From: Phorcus lineatus
Taxonomy: Eukaryota; Mollusca; Gastropoda; Trochida; Trochidae
Assembly (NCBI GenBank): GCA_921293015.1
Contig: OV121096.1
Location: 14,883,000-14,946,999, forward strand
DNA length: 64,000 bases
Direction: 5' to 3'
Shown here one piece after another: positions 1 to 11,887 of the stretch. Within the stretch, counting starts at the first letter, position 1. Each line of letters begins with the position of its first letter. The notes under the pieces were generated by a model, which was not told the DNA's origin, did not search any database, and saw only the letters and a program-made list of their open reading frames with translations. Made by a program: the position numbers and the translations under genes.

Positions 1-183
1 TGCAATGTATCTTATTTCTTGATCACTATCGATGTCACTTTCACCATCACTGTCACTGTCACTCTCATCAGTAGATTCCATATCAGAAGCTTCATCGGCA
101 TGGACCTTGTTAATGAAGTTGTCGTCGCTAGGCGTTGACGGACCTTCCCAACTCCTAGTTCTTGGCCTCCTGGCTTTGGGCAT
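1..183 (-). CDS. N-terminal fragment of a putative piggyBac-like transposase (runs off window)
   Basis: Reading the minus strand from an ATG at 183 gives 61 open codons to the window edge. The peptide starts MPKARRPRTR, then becomes very rich in Asp, Ser and Glu (for example STDESDSDSDGESD). The rest of the protein lies outside the window, so no catalytic domain is visible. An acidic disordered N-terminus is common in piggyBac transposases. The ORF also sits inside a unit whose far end (3721-3729) reads AAGGGTTAA, the pattern expected of a piggyBac terminus. The piggyBac assignment is inference from these two facts; an unrelated host gene with an acidic N-terminus cannot be excluded. Confidence 0.45.
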   Translation of the reverse strand, partial: MPKARRPRTRSWEGPSTPSDDNFINKVHADEASDMESTDESDSDSDGESDIDSDQEIRYIA

Positions 184-399
184 CTTTCACATCAATCTGT
201 AATTGAATGAAAAGAATTTAGGCACTCACAAGATATAACAACAATACATGACCTTTTGACAGAGAAATTCAATGTGAGCTTCATGGAAATTCAATTGCCG
301 CATTTTTAAAGTGTTTGAAACAAATTTGCTGTTTCGCGCCGATGGCGCCAACAGCCACACAAAAATTTGTCGAAAGTGGACATTTTCTAACAATTGTCC

Positions 400-870
400 T
401 GTCAATCCCTGGTCAAATTGCGACTATATAAAAGTAGAAAAACCAGGACCAATTCTAACTGCCGGACACTTTATAACAGTCAAACTCCTTGTCACGCAAC
501 TGCCGCCGACACCGATAGCCGCAGACGTTGTGCTGACACGTTGATGCCGCCCTCTGACTTCCAAGGCTGCTATACAAAAGTAAAAAACCAGGACCAATTC
601 TAACTGCCGGACGCCTTGTCACACGACTTTGCCTACGTTGTGCTGACACGTTGATGCCGCCTTCTGACTTCCTAGGCGACTATACAAAAGTTGAAAAACC
701 AGGACCAATCCTGCCGGACACTTTCTCACTGTCAGATGCCTTGTCACACGACTTTGCTGACCGATGGCTGTCAACATTGTGCTTACAGTTCACCTTGATG
801 CCGCCTTCTGATTTCCTAGACGACGAGATGGCGAGTCGTGGGGGACTGCCTTTTACGTTAGGAAAGTTAT
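400..870. repeat. Short tandem array, about 120-bp units (3-4 copies)
   Basis: Recurring landmarks are 'ACCAGGACCAAT' (near 443, 589 and 697), 'GCTGACACGTTGATGCCGCC' (near 532 and 640) and 'CCTTGTCACACGACTTTGC' (near 613 and 738). Units are about 110-145 bp and moderately diverged. A related stretch in reverse orientation is at 45950-46260, in the second piggyBac-like copy. Short ORFs here are repeat translations, not genes. Confidence 0.7.
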
Positions 871-1379
871 GATTGTCATTTGTGGATTACAAGTGTTTTG
901 CAACTCTTGAATTCTCTTCCGAGAATGATAGGTTCCACGGACCTATCCGTCGGGACCGGCTGGAGCCACTGGCCCTGACATTGGGTAAATTGACGGAACA
1001 GATGCATATATAGCAAAATGTTTTACACCTCGGAATATCACCACACTTAGTCAAAATTCTTTAAAAAATTGACCCGTCGACCAAGAAACTTGTCTCTGAG
1101 AAATCCACCTTGCCTCACGGCGATGCCCAACGGAAGATCCTCGACATCAATGCCGTATGCACCTAATATCTCTGTGGACTATTTTCCCCTTGACCAGATA
1201 GCGAAGCCGACGGAATATCTCCTGAGTAAAAAAAAACATCATTAACTCAATAAACATAAACCCTTAAGTTCTGTCTAAGGAGATTTTTAAGGTTTATGAA
1301 ACTCTATAACTTAATACCGAAGAAACAGTGTTTTGTTTTACATTTTTTTACTTATTTCACTTTATTTATAAAATGTTTG

Positions 1380-3250
1380 CTGCACTTGTTGTATCTTTGT
1401 AAGTGCATATACAAAATGTGTATCAAATTGAAGAAAATTTTTTGCTCTTTACTTTGATATCAGAGCGTGCCACTTGGTTACGAAAATACGAGGTGCGAAA
1501 GTTGCTCAATTTGCAGCGCTTGTTGTGCCTTTATTTTTTTATGCGCATGTATGATCGATATATGGAACTGAAGAACATCGTTTCAGCTCTATTTTGATGA
1601 TTTATCAAAATGCGCCAAGCAGTATAGAAGATATTGAGTGCAAAAGAAAGGTACATGAAAATCGCGCTTCTGATCACATACTAAGAAAAGTAAAAGGTAC
1701 CCTTTTTGCGGTGTTTGCTGTATTGCTATTAGTTTAAGCGCATATACATATTATATATCAAATTTAAGATAATTTTTTCTTTCTTTCCAATTATATAAAT
1801 GTATTTGGAATGTGTCATTTGGTTACGTAGATATAAAGTGCCAAAGTACCTATTTGTGGCACTAACGGAGATGCAAGTGCAAAAGTTGTTCTTTTTACAG
1901 CACTTGTGGTGCCTTTATTTATTTGCACGCATAAATCATCGTTATAGGGAATTGAAGACAATTCTTTTTTCTTTATCATGATGTAAAATTTAACATAATC
2001 TGCTTCACGGTGTAGAAGGAATTTACTGCAATAGAAAGTTACATGAAAATTGTGCTTCAGATCACATAAAAAGAATAGCGACAAAAGGGCTCTTTTTGTG
2101 GCAGTTGCTGTATTGCTATTGGTTTTAACGCTTATACATATATGTAGGACTCAGATCTGTGGCGTGTCTCTTATCTATGGCGGATTTCCTTATCTGTGGC
2201 TTGTTTGATTGTTACACTGTTTCATGACGTCATGCTAAGTGACGTCATTATGCGATGACGTCATAATAGCTAACTGTTCCCGTCGTAAGGCCCAATTGTG
2301 TCGCTAGCGTAATAATTAGGGAAGTCACAGAGAGATATTGCAAACGGATAACGACCAAATAATAAGAGTCCATATCCCAATACGAAAATACATTAAACAA
2401 TACCTTACATGTAAATAAGAGATTTGCGGCTTAATGCCACATCAAGTGTGTTTATTTTGTAGGATCTTTTTAGCCACTGGTGAGTCCGTCTTCTTTAGCC
2501 CTAAAATATTGAAAGACTATCTTTTGTAACAATTGGATTCCTGTCGACGGATTTTAGGGTAAGTTTGTCTAGCGTAAGGTTTGGCTAATCATTGCAAAAA
2601 AAGGCACAAATGTCAGGCATTTGAAAATCTGCCATAGATTTGGAAATCCGCCACAGATTTGAGGCCTGCCATGGATTCGAGTCTTACATATATAACAAAT
2701 TTTAGACAATTTCTTTCCAATGATATAAATGTAGTTGGAAAACGTCATTTGGTTACAGAGATATAAAGTGCCAGTGTTTCCTTATTCACGGCACTAACGG
2801 AGATGCGAAATGCAAAAGTTGTTCTTTTTACGGCATTTGTTGTGCCTTTATTTATTTGCGCGCATAAATCATTGATATAGGGAATTGGAGACAATTCTTT
2901 TTTCTACATCGTGATGTAAAATTTAACAAAGTCTGCTTCACAGCGTAGAAGGAATTTATTGCAAAAGGAAAGTACATGAAAATCGCGCTTGAGATCACAT
3001 AATAAGAAACTCGTCAAAATTAGCTTTTTTTGTGGGGCTTGCTGTGTCTGAATGAATTTCTGCGCATGTACAAATTTTACATGGCATTAGAGAGAATCTT
3101 TTTCTCTATCTTGCTTTTAAAAAAGTCAAAATACGTTGAGCACATCATGAGAAAATTGGTGTAAAACTAAAAATATGTAAAAATCACCTTTTTTGTGACA
3201 CATGCTGTATCTTTATTTCACGAGGCGCACATATGTATTTTACATCGAAT
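1380..3250. repeat. Degenerate tandem array, about 180-190-bp units
   Basis: Each unit carries a 'TTGCTGTATCTTTATTT'-like segment, a 'GCGCATRTACAAATTTTACAT'-like segment, and a 'GAAGACAATCTTTTTCTCT'-like segment. Units appear near 1380, 1510, 1710, 1900, 2100, 2830, 3040 and 3200. The array is interrupted by a separate insertion at 2144-2685. The same unit makes up 44700-45540, 50990-51500, 52500-53160 and 56800-57800. Confidence 0.7.
2144..2685. mobile_element. Short TIR element inserted in the piggyBac-like array
   Basis: The two ends are inverted versions of each other over about 50 bp. The left end reads GTAGGACTCAGATCTGTGGC; the right end, complemented, reads AAGACTCGAATCCATGGC. Both continue with '(T)ATGGC(G/A)GATTT' motifs. 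The flanks carry an 8-bp direct repeat ACATATAT (2136-2143 and 2686-2693). A sibling array unit near 1745 lacks the insert and reads straight across the site. An 8-bp duplication would suit a hAT-type non-autonomous element; no coding capacity is seen. Confidence 0.7.
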
Positions 3251-3729
3251 TGAAGACAATCTTTTTCTCTTTCAAATGATCCCATCCATATTGAAATCCT
3301 CCCAAGGGTGCAGAACATAGGGCGTGCGATAGGAAGGTGTGCATATGGTCAAAATGCACGCATCTCAGTAAACGATAGCATGCAGGGGTTGGTAAGCTTG
3401 TGCGGCAGGGAGTTGGAGAAAACTGAGTGATTGTATGCTTATTTTCGGTACGATAACCATTATCAATGTTCTTATAACTTCGGAACATGTGCGTGCATTA
3501 CTTAGAACACCAACGAAAAAGAAATCGGTAGCTTAGCAACAGCCGGAACGAAAATACAAGCGGTGAACTGAGACTAATGCTATGCATTAGATTTCTGGCC
3601 TTCGCTACTGAGAACCACAGCGATAATGTGTTAGCGTGAGGAAAACTAAGTGTGCTACTCGCTAAGAGATCATATGGGGAAAGCTAATTTCATCCCGGAA
3701 TATTCTGGGCCCCGCATCTTAAGGGTTAA

Positions 3730-5830
3730 AAACAAAAACTTTAAAACTTTCAGAGTTCAGTTAACTTTTTTCCAATAAATGAGGTGATTATTTTATGGAA
3801 ATTGATGTCTTGTATTTCTTTTTTTGTCTTTTGTAACTTATCTGCAAATATTAAAGATACAATTTCGATGAGGATCACTATGCGTCTGTTCAGTGATACA
3901 AAATAAATGAAAAATAATTCAAATATGTTTTTAATAAAATAAAACATATTGCAAAGAAATAATTTAAAAGAAAAAAGATATGTCATGGACATTTTCTCCG
4001 AGTTATTTGAAGCTGAAGTTAAAATTACTTACGAACAAACTCATAAGGGGAGGTAACTTTTCATTTCATGAACATGTTTATCCCGTTTCAAAGTATTTCA
4101 TGAAATTCTAAGGTCAGTGTTATGAAAACTTTGAAGTGTCAAAAGACCATGGCCTTTTTTGTCAAATCATATGTGAACAAAGTATTAGTATCCTCAATCA
4201 ATTTTAAAAACCAACCTTTTAAATAAGACAAATGATTTCTACATGTATTTGTAAATGTTTTAAGTTTTTCAAACTGCGTTTGAGTGTACTGGGGCCATAG
4301 ATGCATGTTCCAGATAGTGCTATAATAAGGTTGATCACAAAATATAAATATTGAACCTTAAATCTTCCTCTATCCTCAAAAGGTCTATTGCACGATAAAA
4401 GAACACCGCGTCAAAGCGCAGCAAGTTTGAGAATAGACCTCAATCAAGTCAGCCTGGTTTTTGAAGGTTCGGGAAGCTTACGTTCATAATTAAGTCCTAC
4501 TCTTTAGTTGATAAAAATAATGTAATAAAAAAAATGACATACATTAGCTGTAGAGAAGAGAAAATAGAAATATTATAGATCGAAGTCATAAATGATGAGC
4601 TTTTGTAACGGAAACCTAAAATTTTGTACAAATGACTCATGGTAGCTATCTGAAACGTCTGTCAATGGATTCTGAGACCTTCTAAACATACATTTAGATA
4701 CCAATATTATGGTTCTATGATAACTAGAACCAAAGATATGGGGACATCCATCTTTTGGTGTGACGCTTCAGAGAATAAGTGGCCGAGGGGTGTACCCATG
4801 GAAATATGTAAAAATGACACATTGCATCCCATTTATATACTGTTACCACTCAGATTTGCATAATAGACATGTCAAGGATTTAAAAAAAGTTAGTTTGGTT
4901 CTGCAATAGGAGGATGAATGGGGACCCCTACTGCCCGGTGGACTAACAACTCAGCATTCCGCAGTTAAAATTTCCGATAGTCATTAGAGCCTCAGTGACA
5001 TTTTTTTACAACGTTTACACAACTTGAGTTTACTCAAAATGAAAGCGACGCTTTTCAGATGTGCGAAAAGATGCGCACTGACAAATGTTCGGAATGTCTT
5101 TAAAACACTCTACTTTATATCATGATTTAAGGAATATGATATGGTTTTTAATCGGTTTTCAACCAATTTTGTGATAAGACATCTCATCTAATGCACTGAC
5201 ATTTGACAGTTTTAGTGATGTTTCTCACCTGGAAAACTAAATGTTTAGTCTTGAACATCACCAATATAAAGGCTATTTTTCTGTGAAAGTCTTCACCCTG
5301 ATGAATTAATCATGAAAACATTAAGAGCTACAGAGCCAATGGCTCAGTTCTAATTTTCATACAAATTAATAGTTATGATAAATAGTTATTGAATACCTGA
5401 TGGCTACAAAGTCAATGACTCTATTAATGTCTCCCTTGAAGGGTCAGGAGATATATTGTTTTTATTTTACTTTTCCTCAGCGTTGCCATATCGTTTCTTT
5501 AGTATAACTTTATAACTGGTTTACCAAACATTACCAAATTTGGTCTCCATAACATGTTGATGCGTCTTGAGGGTCTGAACTTTAATTTTCTTTTTTCTTT
5601 TTCCATGGCAGTAATTTTTAATCTATCTTTTTCAAACATAGTGTTCATTTCCGGAGCATACCTCTAAAACTATCAGACCAATCATCACCAAATTTGGTAA
5701 ACCGCCTGTCAATAACATGGAGATGTGCCTTTATTAGTGTTTGACATTTTAAGAAAAAAAAATTATTTTGTGAGCATCATTTTTAAACATGTTTGGAAAA
5801 ACACACAGAAAAGTAGGAAAATACAGTTTT
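3730..5830. other. Gene-free AT-rich stretch
   Basis: No ORF with recognisable similarity, no RNA gene and no clear repeat boundary was found. Fragments such as 'GAGCTACAGAGCCAATGGCT' near 5326 resemble the right end of the AGCTCATCAG elements described below, so some old element debris is probable. The next upstream ARHGAP39 exon is not recognisable here. Confidence 0.5.
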
Positions 5831-5834
5831 CTTA

Positions 5835-6140
5835 AGTGTTAGTGTTCTTAGTGTTCACATAAAAGTAAAAAATTATATTCATTTTCAACATCATATTTAC
5901 ATATGATTCTTAAACAATAATCAATGTTAGACCATCTTCCTTCATTTTCTTTTAAACGTATTAAACCAGAAATTAATCTTATATACAAATTGCGGATTTT
6001 TTTTACAGTAATGGCAGTTAAGTATTTTTCCGGTGATAAAAGGCTTTTATATTCTTTATATATTCTGTATCTTGTGCTATTTTGCAATATACCATTCCAA
6101 GATTGGTAAAACATATTTATAGCCACATCTTTCAATCTTA
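5835..6140 (-). pseudogene. LINE reverse-transcriptase C-terminal remnant
   Basis: The minus strand keeps about 95 open codons (6135 down to 5848). They end in a pattern typical of the C-terminus of Jockey/CR1-type LINE proteins: a 'RLKENEGRW' segment, then C-x4-C, then 'DVENEYNFLLLCEH'. The upstream RT domain is absent, so it is a 5'-truncated fossil. It lies just before the first visible ARHGAP39 exon and on the opposite strand. The exact LINE clade is uncertain. Confidence 0.55.
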
Positions 6141-6239
6141 GTAGAAATAAAAACTAAAAAAACTTATGAATTCATGGACATCTAATTTTCAAACTATATG
6201 GATAAAATATACTGCAGTTGCTTTTTTTCCTTTGAAAAG

Positions 6240-6407
6240 AACCGACCAGGCACTGTGCCAACCTCAGGCTCTGGCAACAGTCTGTCTCACTCTCAGAAGC
6301 TGCCCTCAGAAAGTGACATTGAGAACTATGCACCCCACCTAAATCGTCACAAGAAGGGTCTCTTTGGGAAGAAGGTACCTCTCACCAACATGCTGGTATG
6401 GTCAAAG
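6240..6407 (+). CDS. ARHGAP39: ARHGAP39/Vilse orthologue, exon A (start of MyTH4 domain)
   Basis: Encodes a low-complexity Ser/Gly stretch, then LPSESDIENYA, HKKGLFGKK and NMLVWSK. From memory of the family, this is the entry into the MyTH4 domain of ARHGAP39 (Vilse/CrossGAP in flies), a Rho-family GTPase-activating protein with N-terminal WW domains, a MyTH4 domain and a C-terminal RhoGAP domain. It acts downstream of Robo-type guidance receptors. The donor is AAG|GTCAGT at 6407/6408, phase 0. The acceptor is less certain: a pyrimidine-rich tract ends at AAAAG (6239), or AG at 6249 could be used. WW-domain exons are not in the window and should lie upstream. Confidence 0.85.
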
Positions 6408-6474
6408 GTCAGTGAAATTATTTTGGATTTAAGTAGAGGATTATGCTTGTCTCCTGCTGCATAAGCTTAAATGT

Positions 6475-8040
6475 TAGCTCATCTGACCTGAAAAACCTTA
6501 TAACATCTTACCAAGAAGCAAAAGGCCTAGAAGGCTGAAACCTTCTGTACAGACTCCTAAGCTGATGGGAATTCTCATTTACAGAAATTTTGAACCTGTT
6601 ACTCCCTGATAAGGGCCAAAAGAACCATGCCCTAAAAACGTTTTATTAACTTCTTCACAGAAGCAGGAGGCCTAGAAAGATAAAACTTTGTGTACAGACT
6701 CCTTAACTGAGGGGAATTATAATTTATAGATTTGGTGACCCAATGATCCCTAGTAAGAGCCACAGGGACTACACCCATGTACTTTGCTCTCAGTGTCTCC
6801 AAATATGATAACAGACTACATAAAGGCTTATACAGTCACTGACACCACTTTCGTAAATTTTGTTTTTGTTACAATCCATACAACTTATCAGGTTCAGGAT
6901 ACCCCCGAAAGGAGATATAATATCTGTTATCGGTGATTATCCCTGCAAACAGGGTGTAAAATAGAACTATTCTGCATCAAATACATTTGGCATTATTTGT
7001 TTCCGACAGGGCGCAGAGAAAGGGAGGAATTCAGAATTCTGATATGTAGTAAGTGACACAGGCACACACTTGCATTAAAATGTACCTGTGCTAACTTCAG
7101 CCAGTTTTACAGAAGAGTGCACATGTGAAAAATGATGTTTTTGTGCGGAAATGGGTCCTTTTACACCATGTTTATGGATATAATCACCTATAATTCAATG
7201 TTAGCAGTAATTAGCATTAATATGTAAGTGGTAGCACTTGTTATAAACCTATTATTATTCGATTTATTAAAGCTACAGAGACAACAGCTCTTCTTTTTTT
7301 TATTACAGGACCCTATCCAAAAGCCAATGCTGAGGACAAATGACAAAAACCTGAAAAAGGATGCCTGTGATATCTTTCGATATATCCTTTTTGAAAGGAA
7401 TTGGTTCAAAAACTTGTACACACTAAGGCCACACTTTTATTTGGTCTTCTGGCTTGAAGGGATTCTAATTCATAGATATCTTTTTCTCCAGAAGCAAGAA
7501 GCCTAGAAAGCTGTTACCTTGTGTTCAGAGAATGTAACTGATGGAAATTATTTTTCATGGCAACGGTGATTCTGTCCCAAAATGGTTACCCTTTGACAAT
7601 TATTATATTAGATTATAGATAGTCTGATGAGCTACAGAGCCAATGGCTCTTTTTTTCAAGGTCATCAAGTCAATTTGACCACTTTTCAACTTCTTAGCAT
7701 CACAGGAGCCTTGCCCTTAAAGCCTGTTTAACTCTTCTAATCCAGAAGCAAGATGCCTAGAAAGCTGAAACCTTGTGTACAGACTTTTCAATTGATGAGG
7801 ATTCTAATTTATAGATATGGTGACCCAAATAAGGTCATTGATACCTTGACCTAAAAACTCAAATTATTCGTCTTCTCCAGAAGCATAAGGCCTAAAAAAT
7901 ATGAAACTGTACATAACCCTTAGCTGATGTGGATTCTGATTTTTAAATATGGTGATTCTGTAGCCCCCAAATGGTTACCCTGTGATAATTTCTAAATTAA
8001 ATTATAGATCTGATGAGCTACAGAGCCAATGGCTCTTTTT
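6475..8040 (+). repeat. Degenerate AGCTCATCAG-family elements (two right ends)
   Basis: Starts with AGCTCATCTGACCTGAAAAA. It continues with diverged units of about 140-150 bp ('AGAAGC..AGGCCTAGAAAGCTGAAACC..TGTACAGACTCCTTA') and closes twice with CTGATGAGCTACAGAGCCAA followed by TGGCTCTTTTTT (about 7620-7655 and 8005-8040). Exon B (7309-7381) lies inside this span, so the elements have invaded both sides of the exon. They are much older than the copies at 29.7 and 37.1 kb. Confidence 0.6.
7309..7381 (+). CDS. ARHGAP39: ARHGAP39 orthologue, exon B (MyTH4)
   Basis: A 73-nt exon: 24 codons plus one base, reading DPIQKPML through KKDACDIFR. The acceptor is TATTACAG|GAC at 7308/7309, joining in phase 0 to ...LVWSK of the previous exon. 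There is no GT donor where the family alignment requires the exon to end. The sequence after CGA-T is ATATCCTTT (7382-7390), the exact U12-type AT-AC donor consensus. Retaining the intron would add a few residues and hit a stop near 7504. Confidence 0.93.
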
Positions 8041-10640
8041 TCAAGGTCACCAAGTCACTTTGACCTTTTCAACTTTTTTTTATTAACATTACATTTCATG
8101 TACTGTTAATTGCACCCAGTGTCGACAGATCCTGTCTCATGGTAAAACATATAGCAGCGCGAATCAGCATTATCAAGATTGCACCGCCTTGCTCGCAGGT
8201 TTCGCAGGTAACTGTGTTCTTTTTGGTGGATCACTGCAGACTCACTGCTATATGGTGAAATAAGTATTACAAAAATAAGTGGTCCCTTAGTGACCTCCCT
8301 TAGCTGAACTTGTCTCCCCTTGTCAATACAAAGGAGATACAAATCATTATCTTTCTCTGTACTGATGGATTAAGTTTTGTATCAGAGAGACGGTTTGGTG
8401 AAGTAATGCTTGCAAATCACGTGTTTCCATCTGACATAACTTTAAAACAATCATCCAACTTTTCTTGGATCTTGATTTATTGTATGTTTATTCTGGGATC
8501 TGGACATTTGATGAAATAATTTTTGCTATTTCCTTTTGTGTGTTTTGACTATACTTTCAAACTTGTGTTGGCAGCCACCTCCATAGACCGGGCACCAGCT
8601 TGATGCGGCCATCCTGAAGTCCTTTCAGCTGATTTCATGTTATATTTTGTCTCTATAGAGCAGCTACTTGCTCTAGGCAGCCAGTGGCCACCCTCATATG
8701 CAGTACAGCAATAAATAAACATACCCCCTATCTAGAAACACATTAGAAACTTTCTAGAACGTATCTAGAAACTTTCTAGTTCGTATCTAGAAATTTCGAG
8801 TTTTTACTTTTTTCAAAATATCCAATAACTTTAACCTGATTTAAAAACTGTATGTTATCTATACCTATTGGGAAGTTTTGAACAAGATGGCATCAATAGA
8901 AAGAGAGATAATTACTATTTAACTTTAGGTTTTCCTCGTTTAACGCTCCTCTTTCCGTTGCACAAGGGGCATTCTGAATATCGCGCATGCTGTTTGTTCC
9001 ACCTCGATGATTGGTGCTAATTAGATCTCTCATCAACAATGCTGACAGTCATGTACGCAGTTGTCGCCAAATCAGCAACTCAACTCCGTAAGCCTTGTAA
9101 TTCCTATCAAAATCTCGTCCCTTTGGGACCCCTGTGTGTAAACCCCTTGCCCTTTTGCAATATACATGTCTGCCATAACTGATAATAATAGATAACTTAC
9201 GTTGTTCTGCCACGACAAATATCATGTCTAAAATAGTGTATCCATCCGATGAAGTAATTGTCGTTAGATGTAATAAAAATATTTGTGACAAAATCTTTTA
9301 GCATCAACAGATTACAATCATTGTATTTCTAATAAAACTAATTAGGCATTCCCATTTCCTTGGCAGTAACTTGATCTTTTACAAAGCATAGTTAAACCTT
9401 TGTGTACTTATGCTAGCTCGAAATCCCTCTGTCTTGGAGATGGAATATGTAAGTAGAGGTTTAGGGGCGTCAGGGTTTGGTGCAGTAATGCTAGCGAATA
9501 GCATGTTTCCATCTGACATAACTTTAAAACAATTTTACTTGCTGGTTTGGCAGTTAAATTTAAGTTTGCAAGTTTGGAATTTTATGCAGGCTTTTGTGAT
9601 AGAATTTACTTCAATCAGGCACTGTTTGAATGTGCTGAATTAGCCCAGGTACATTCTGCTCCTGTTTTAATCACAAGTTTTAATTTTCCTAAAATTGCAT
9701 CAGTTTGAACTCAGAAACTGCAGCATTTCATCATGCACAGAAGCATAACTGAATCACCCCTCGAAGCCTGTGATGCCTGTTATGAGCATTTGACCCAAGA
9801 AGAGGGCACCTAGGGAACATGCCAGGCTACACTTCACCCAAAGAATCCCTATTGCAAAAATACTGCAATATATTTAATGAAGTCAACTTTCCTTTAAGGT
9901 AGTACTTGAGTTCAATTTCAGAGCTTTCAAAATATAGAGAATATCACCAGAGTGTCCTCTGACATCCAAAATAAGTACACGAGTTGCTGTAAAGTACAAA
10001 TATCCAAGGCTTGCCAAGATATTTCCTTAATCACAGAGTGGGTTTTTAAATATTTTCTATTTTATTTTCGAAAGCAATTTACAATGTTTTTTTGATAAAA
10101 AAATAAACAGTTGACACTACGAGACAGCAATCAATCAAAGTTCACATGAATAGATTATGGCAAGTTGACCAAAATTTATAGAATAGGCTAATATCACACT
10201 CAATAATTGCAGAGCACTTGGTAAGATGACCAGGAAATCTACTTTCAAAGTGATATCTAAACAATTTTTCATAAAGATAGCTTCATTTAAAGTTAAATGT
10301 GATCTTTCTTCATGGTCTCCTGCCCAATGAAGAAGAATTGAGTCTGCACAATGAACCTTCTTTAACTAAGCATTTAATCATAATGATCATAATGGCCAGT
10401 GACCCTATTATCGTGGGCATTTTTTTCCGACAAAATCATGCTGGTTGGTCAAGTTCCGCTTTGCCTAATTAGAATGCAGAAATAAAAAAGGATCAATACA
10501 GTCGCAGCGCCATCTACACGTTCTCTGAAGAGAAATAAATTTGAATCAATAAGAGAAAAATTTTATCACTTTGATTTTATGTGACTATGATTTTTTTTAT
10601 TATATGTTTTAATTTTTGCTATCTTTTGTTAGAAGATTTG
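8041..10640. other. Gene-free intronic stretch with two small local repeats
   Basis: No coding sequence recognised. A segment of about 75 bp containing 'TTTCCATCTGACATAACTTT' is present at 8391-8460 and again at 9470-9540, in direct orientation. At 8729-8800 there are three successive copies of a unit of about 22 bp built on the palindrome CTAGAAACTTTCTAG. The rest is AT-rich intron. Confidence 0.5.
8729..8800. repeat. Small tandem repeat of a CTAGAAA..TTTCTAG palindrome
   Basis: The sequence repeats 'TATCTAGAAACTTTCTAG' with 1-3 base changes about every 22 bp. Each unit is itself nearly self-complementary. No flanking TIR or ORF. Confidence 0.7.
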
Positions 10641-11400
10641 AGGCTTAAAAGGCTGAATGTTGTATACAGACTCCTTAACTAAACGCTGATTTGGTTACCC
10701 TGTGGTCCCTAAAAATGGTCAAGCAACAAAACTGTTGCAACAATGATACAACATGTTCACTAGTGCTGGCCCGACTCAAGTTTTAATTTTCCAATTTCTT
10801 AGAAAATTTGTGCCGTACTCCGATTTGACAGTTGTCTTTGTCTGTTTTTAGATTGCGTCTACCAGTAGATATTACAAATTAGACCTGTGCATCGTGGCCA
10901 CAGTGGAGACGATATATCCCGATTCCAGTTTTGTTAGGCGAGACAATATATTGTGGAAGTATTGCCAATTAACCTGCGAGACGATATCATCACGATACAG
11001 TGGTTGCGATATAATACGTATTCTCTACAGTTTATGAAAGATGAATACAAAGGACATAGAAAAATAATGTTATTTCTTAACTATATAACTGCCATAAACA
11101 TTAAAAGAAGTAAAATCACAAAACTAGAGAGACTGTGAAACTGCAGATAAAATATAAGAAATATCATATTTTTACTGTTTGTCTAATCACAGTAATCTCC
11201 GAAATAGAATAAAAAACTGTTTTAGTTTTAGTCGGGATATATTGTATCTTAAGGCGATCGATACATCGATGTACCGTGGACCCTCATGATATCAATATCC
11301 TGATTTATTGTCTAAAGGTGTTTTAAATCGATGCTCTCGTATCGCGTAGTAGACGATGCAAACATCGATACTATCAATGAATCGTTACACCACTATTACA
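10640..11400. other. Possible old hAT-type non-autonomous element
   Basis: The interval is unusually rich in 'CGATAC/GTATCG' and 'ATCGAT' words, including CACGATACAGT, GCGATCGATACATCGATG and GAATCGTTACACCAC at the right. Such 'GTGCAACGATAC' ends are common in hAT-type elements of invertebrates. I could not define matching TIRs or a target duplication, so the call is weak. Confidence 0.25.
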
Positions 11401-11887
11401 ATTACACTTTAATATGATTTATTTTTGAAGAACGAAAATATTTTCAACTGGCTTACTTACCGGGGTAGTTCAAGTTTGCCGCAATGTTTCATGCGGTTGC
11501 CTTCTTTCGAATGCCGTTCCCATGGTATGACGTCACAAAGGCCAACCGTTTTGATGTCACAATGTTTGCGTCGCTGTCACAATGGTTGTGGGCTAGTTAA
11601 AGACTTTTGTACTCGGGGTTTTACAACATTTTTCTACCAGCTTAAAATTTTTGATTTTGGTCTCAAATTAAACAAGTATGTTGTAAGGTCTCGCTGTTAC
11701 GATTGCCACTATTTGCTATTATCACACAGATGTTTCTAATGTAAATAATGCCAGGAATTCACATTAGTTAGACTTTATCATACCTCTTACAGAAATAGAA
11801 CAGTCGCAAAGTCCTTTTCACACAAAAATAAGTATTCAAAAACAGAGTTCGCTCTTAAATTTGTAATAACTAACGGTCATGTTACAA

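Larger units (their letters stand above)
1..3729 (-). mobile_element. piggyBac-like element, 5' noncoding half (copy 1)
   Basis: The region between the minus-strand ORF start at 183 and the TTAA at 3726-3729 is filled with repeats that recur as a block elsewhere in the window. It includes units of about 120 bp at 400-870, units of about 180-190 bp at 1380-3250, and a GC-richer block at 3260-3729. The same blocks, in the same relative order but opposite orientation, occur at about 44480-46350. Related blocks occur at 50638-54455 and 56550-58230. On the minus strand the outer end starts TTAACCCTTAAGATGCGG. TTAA followed by CCCT is typical of piggyBac termini. The left boundary is outside the window. 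Confidence 0.55.
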
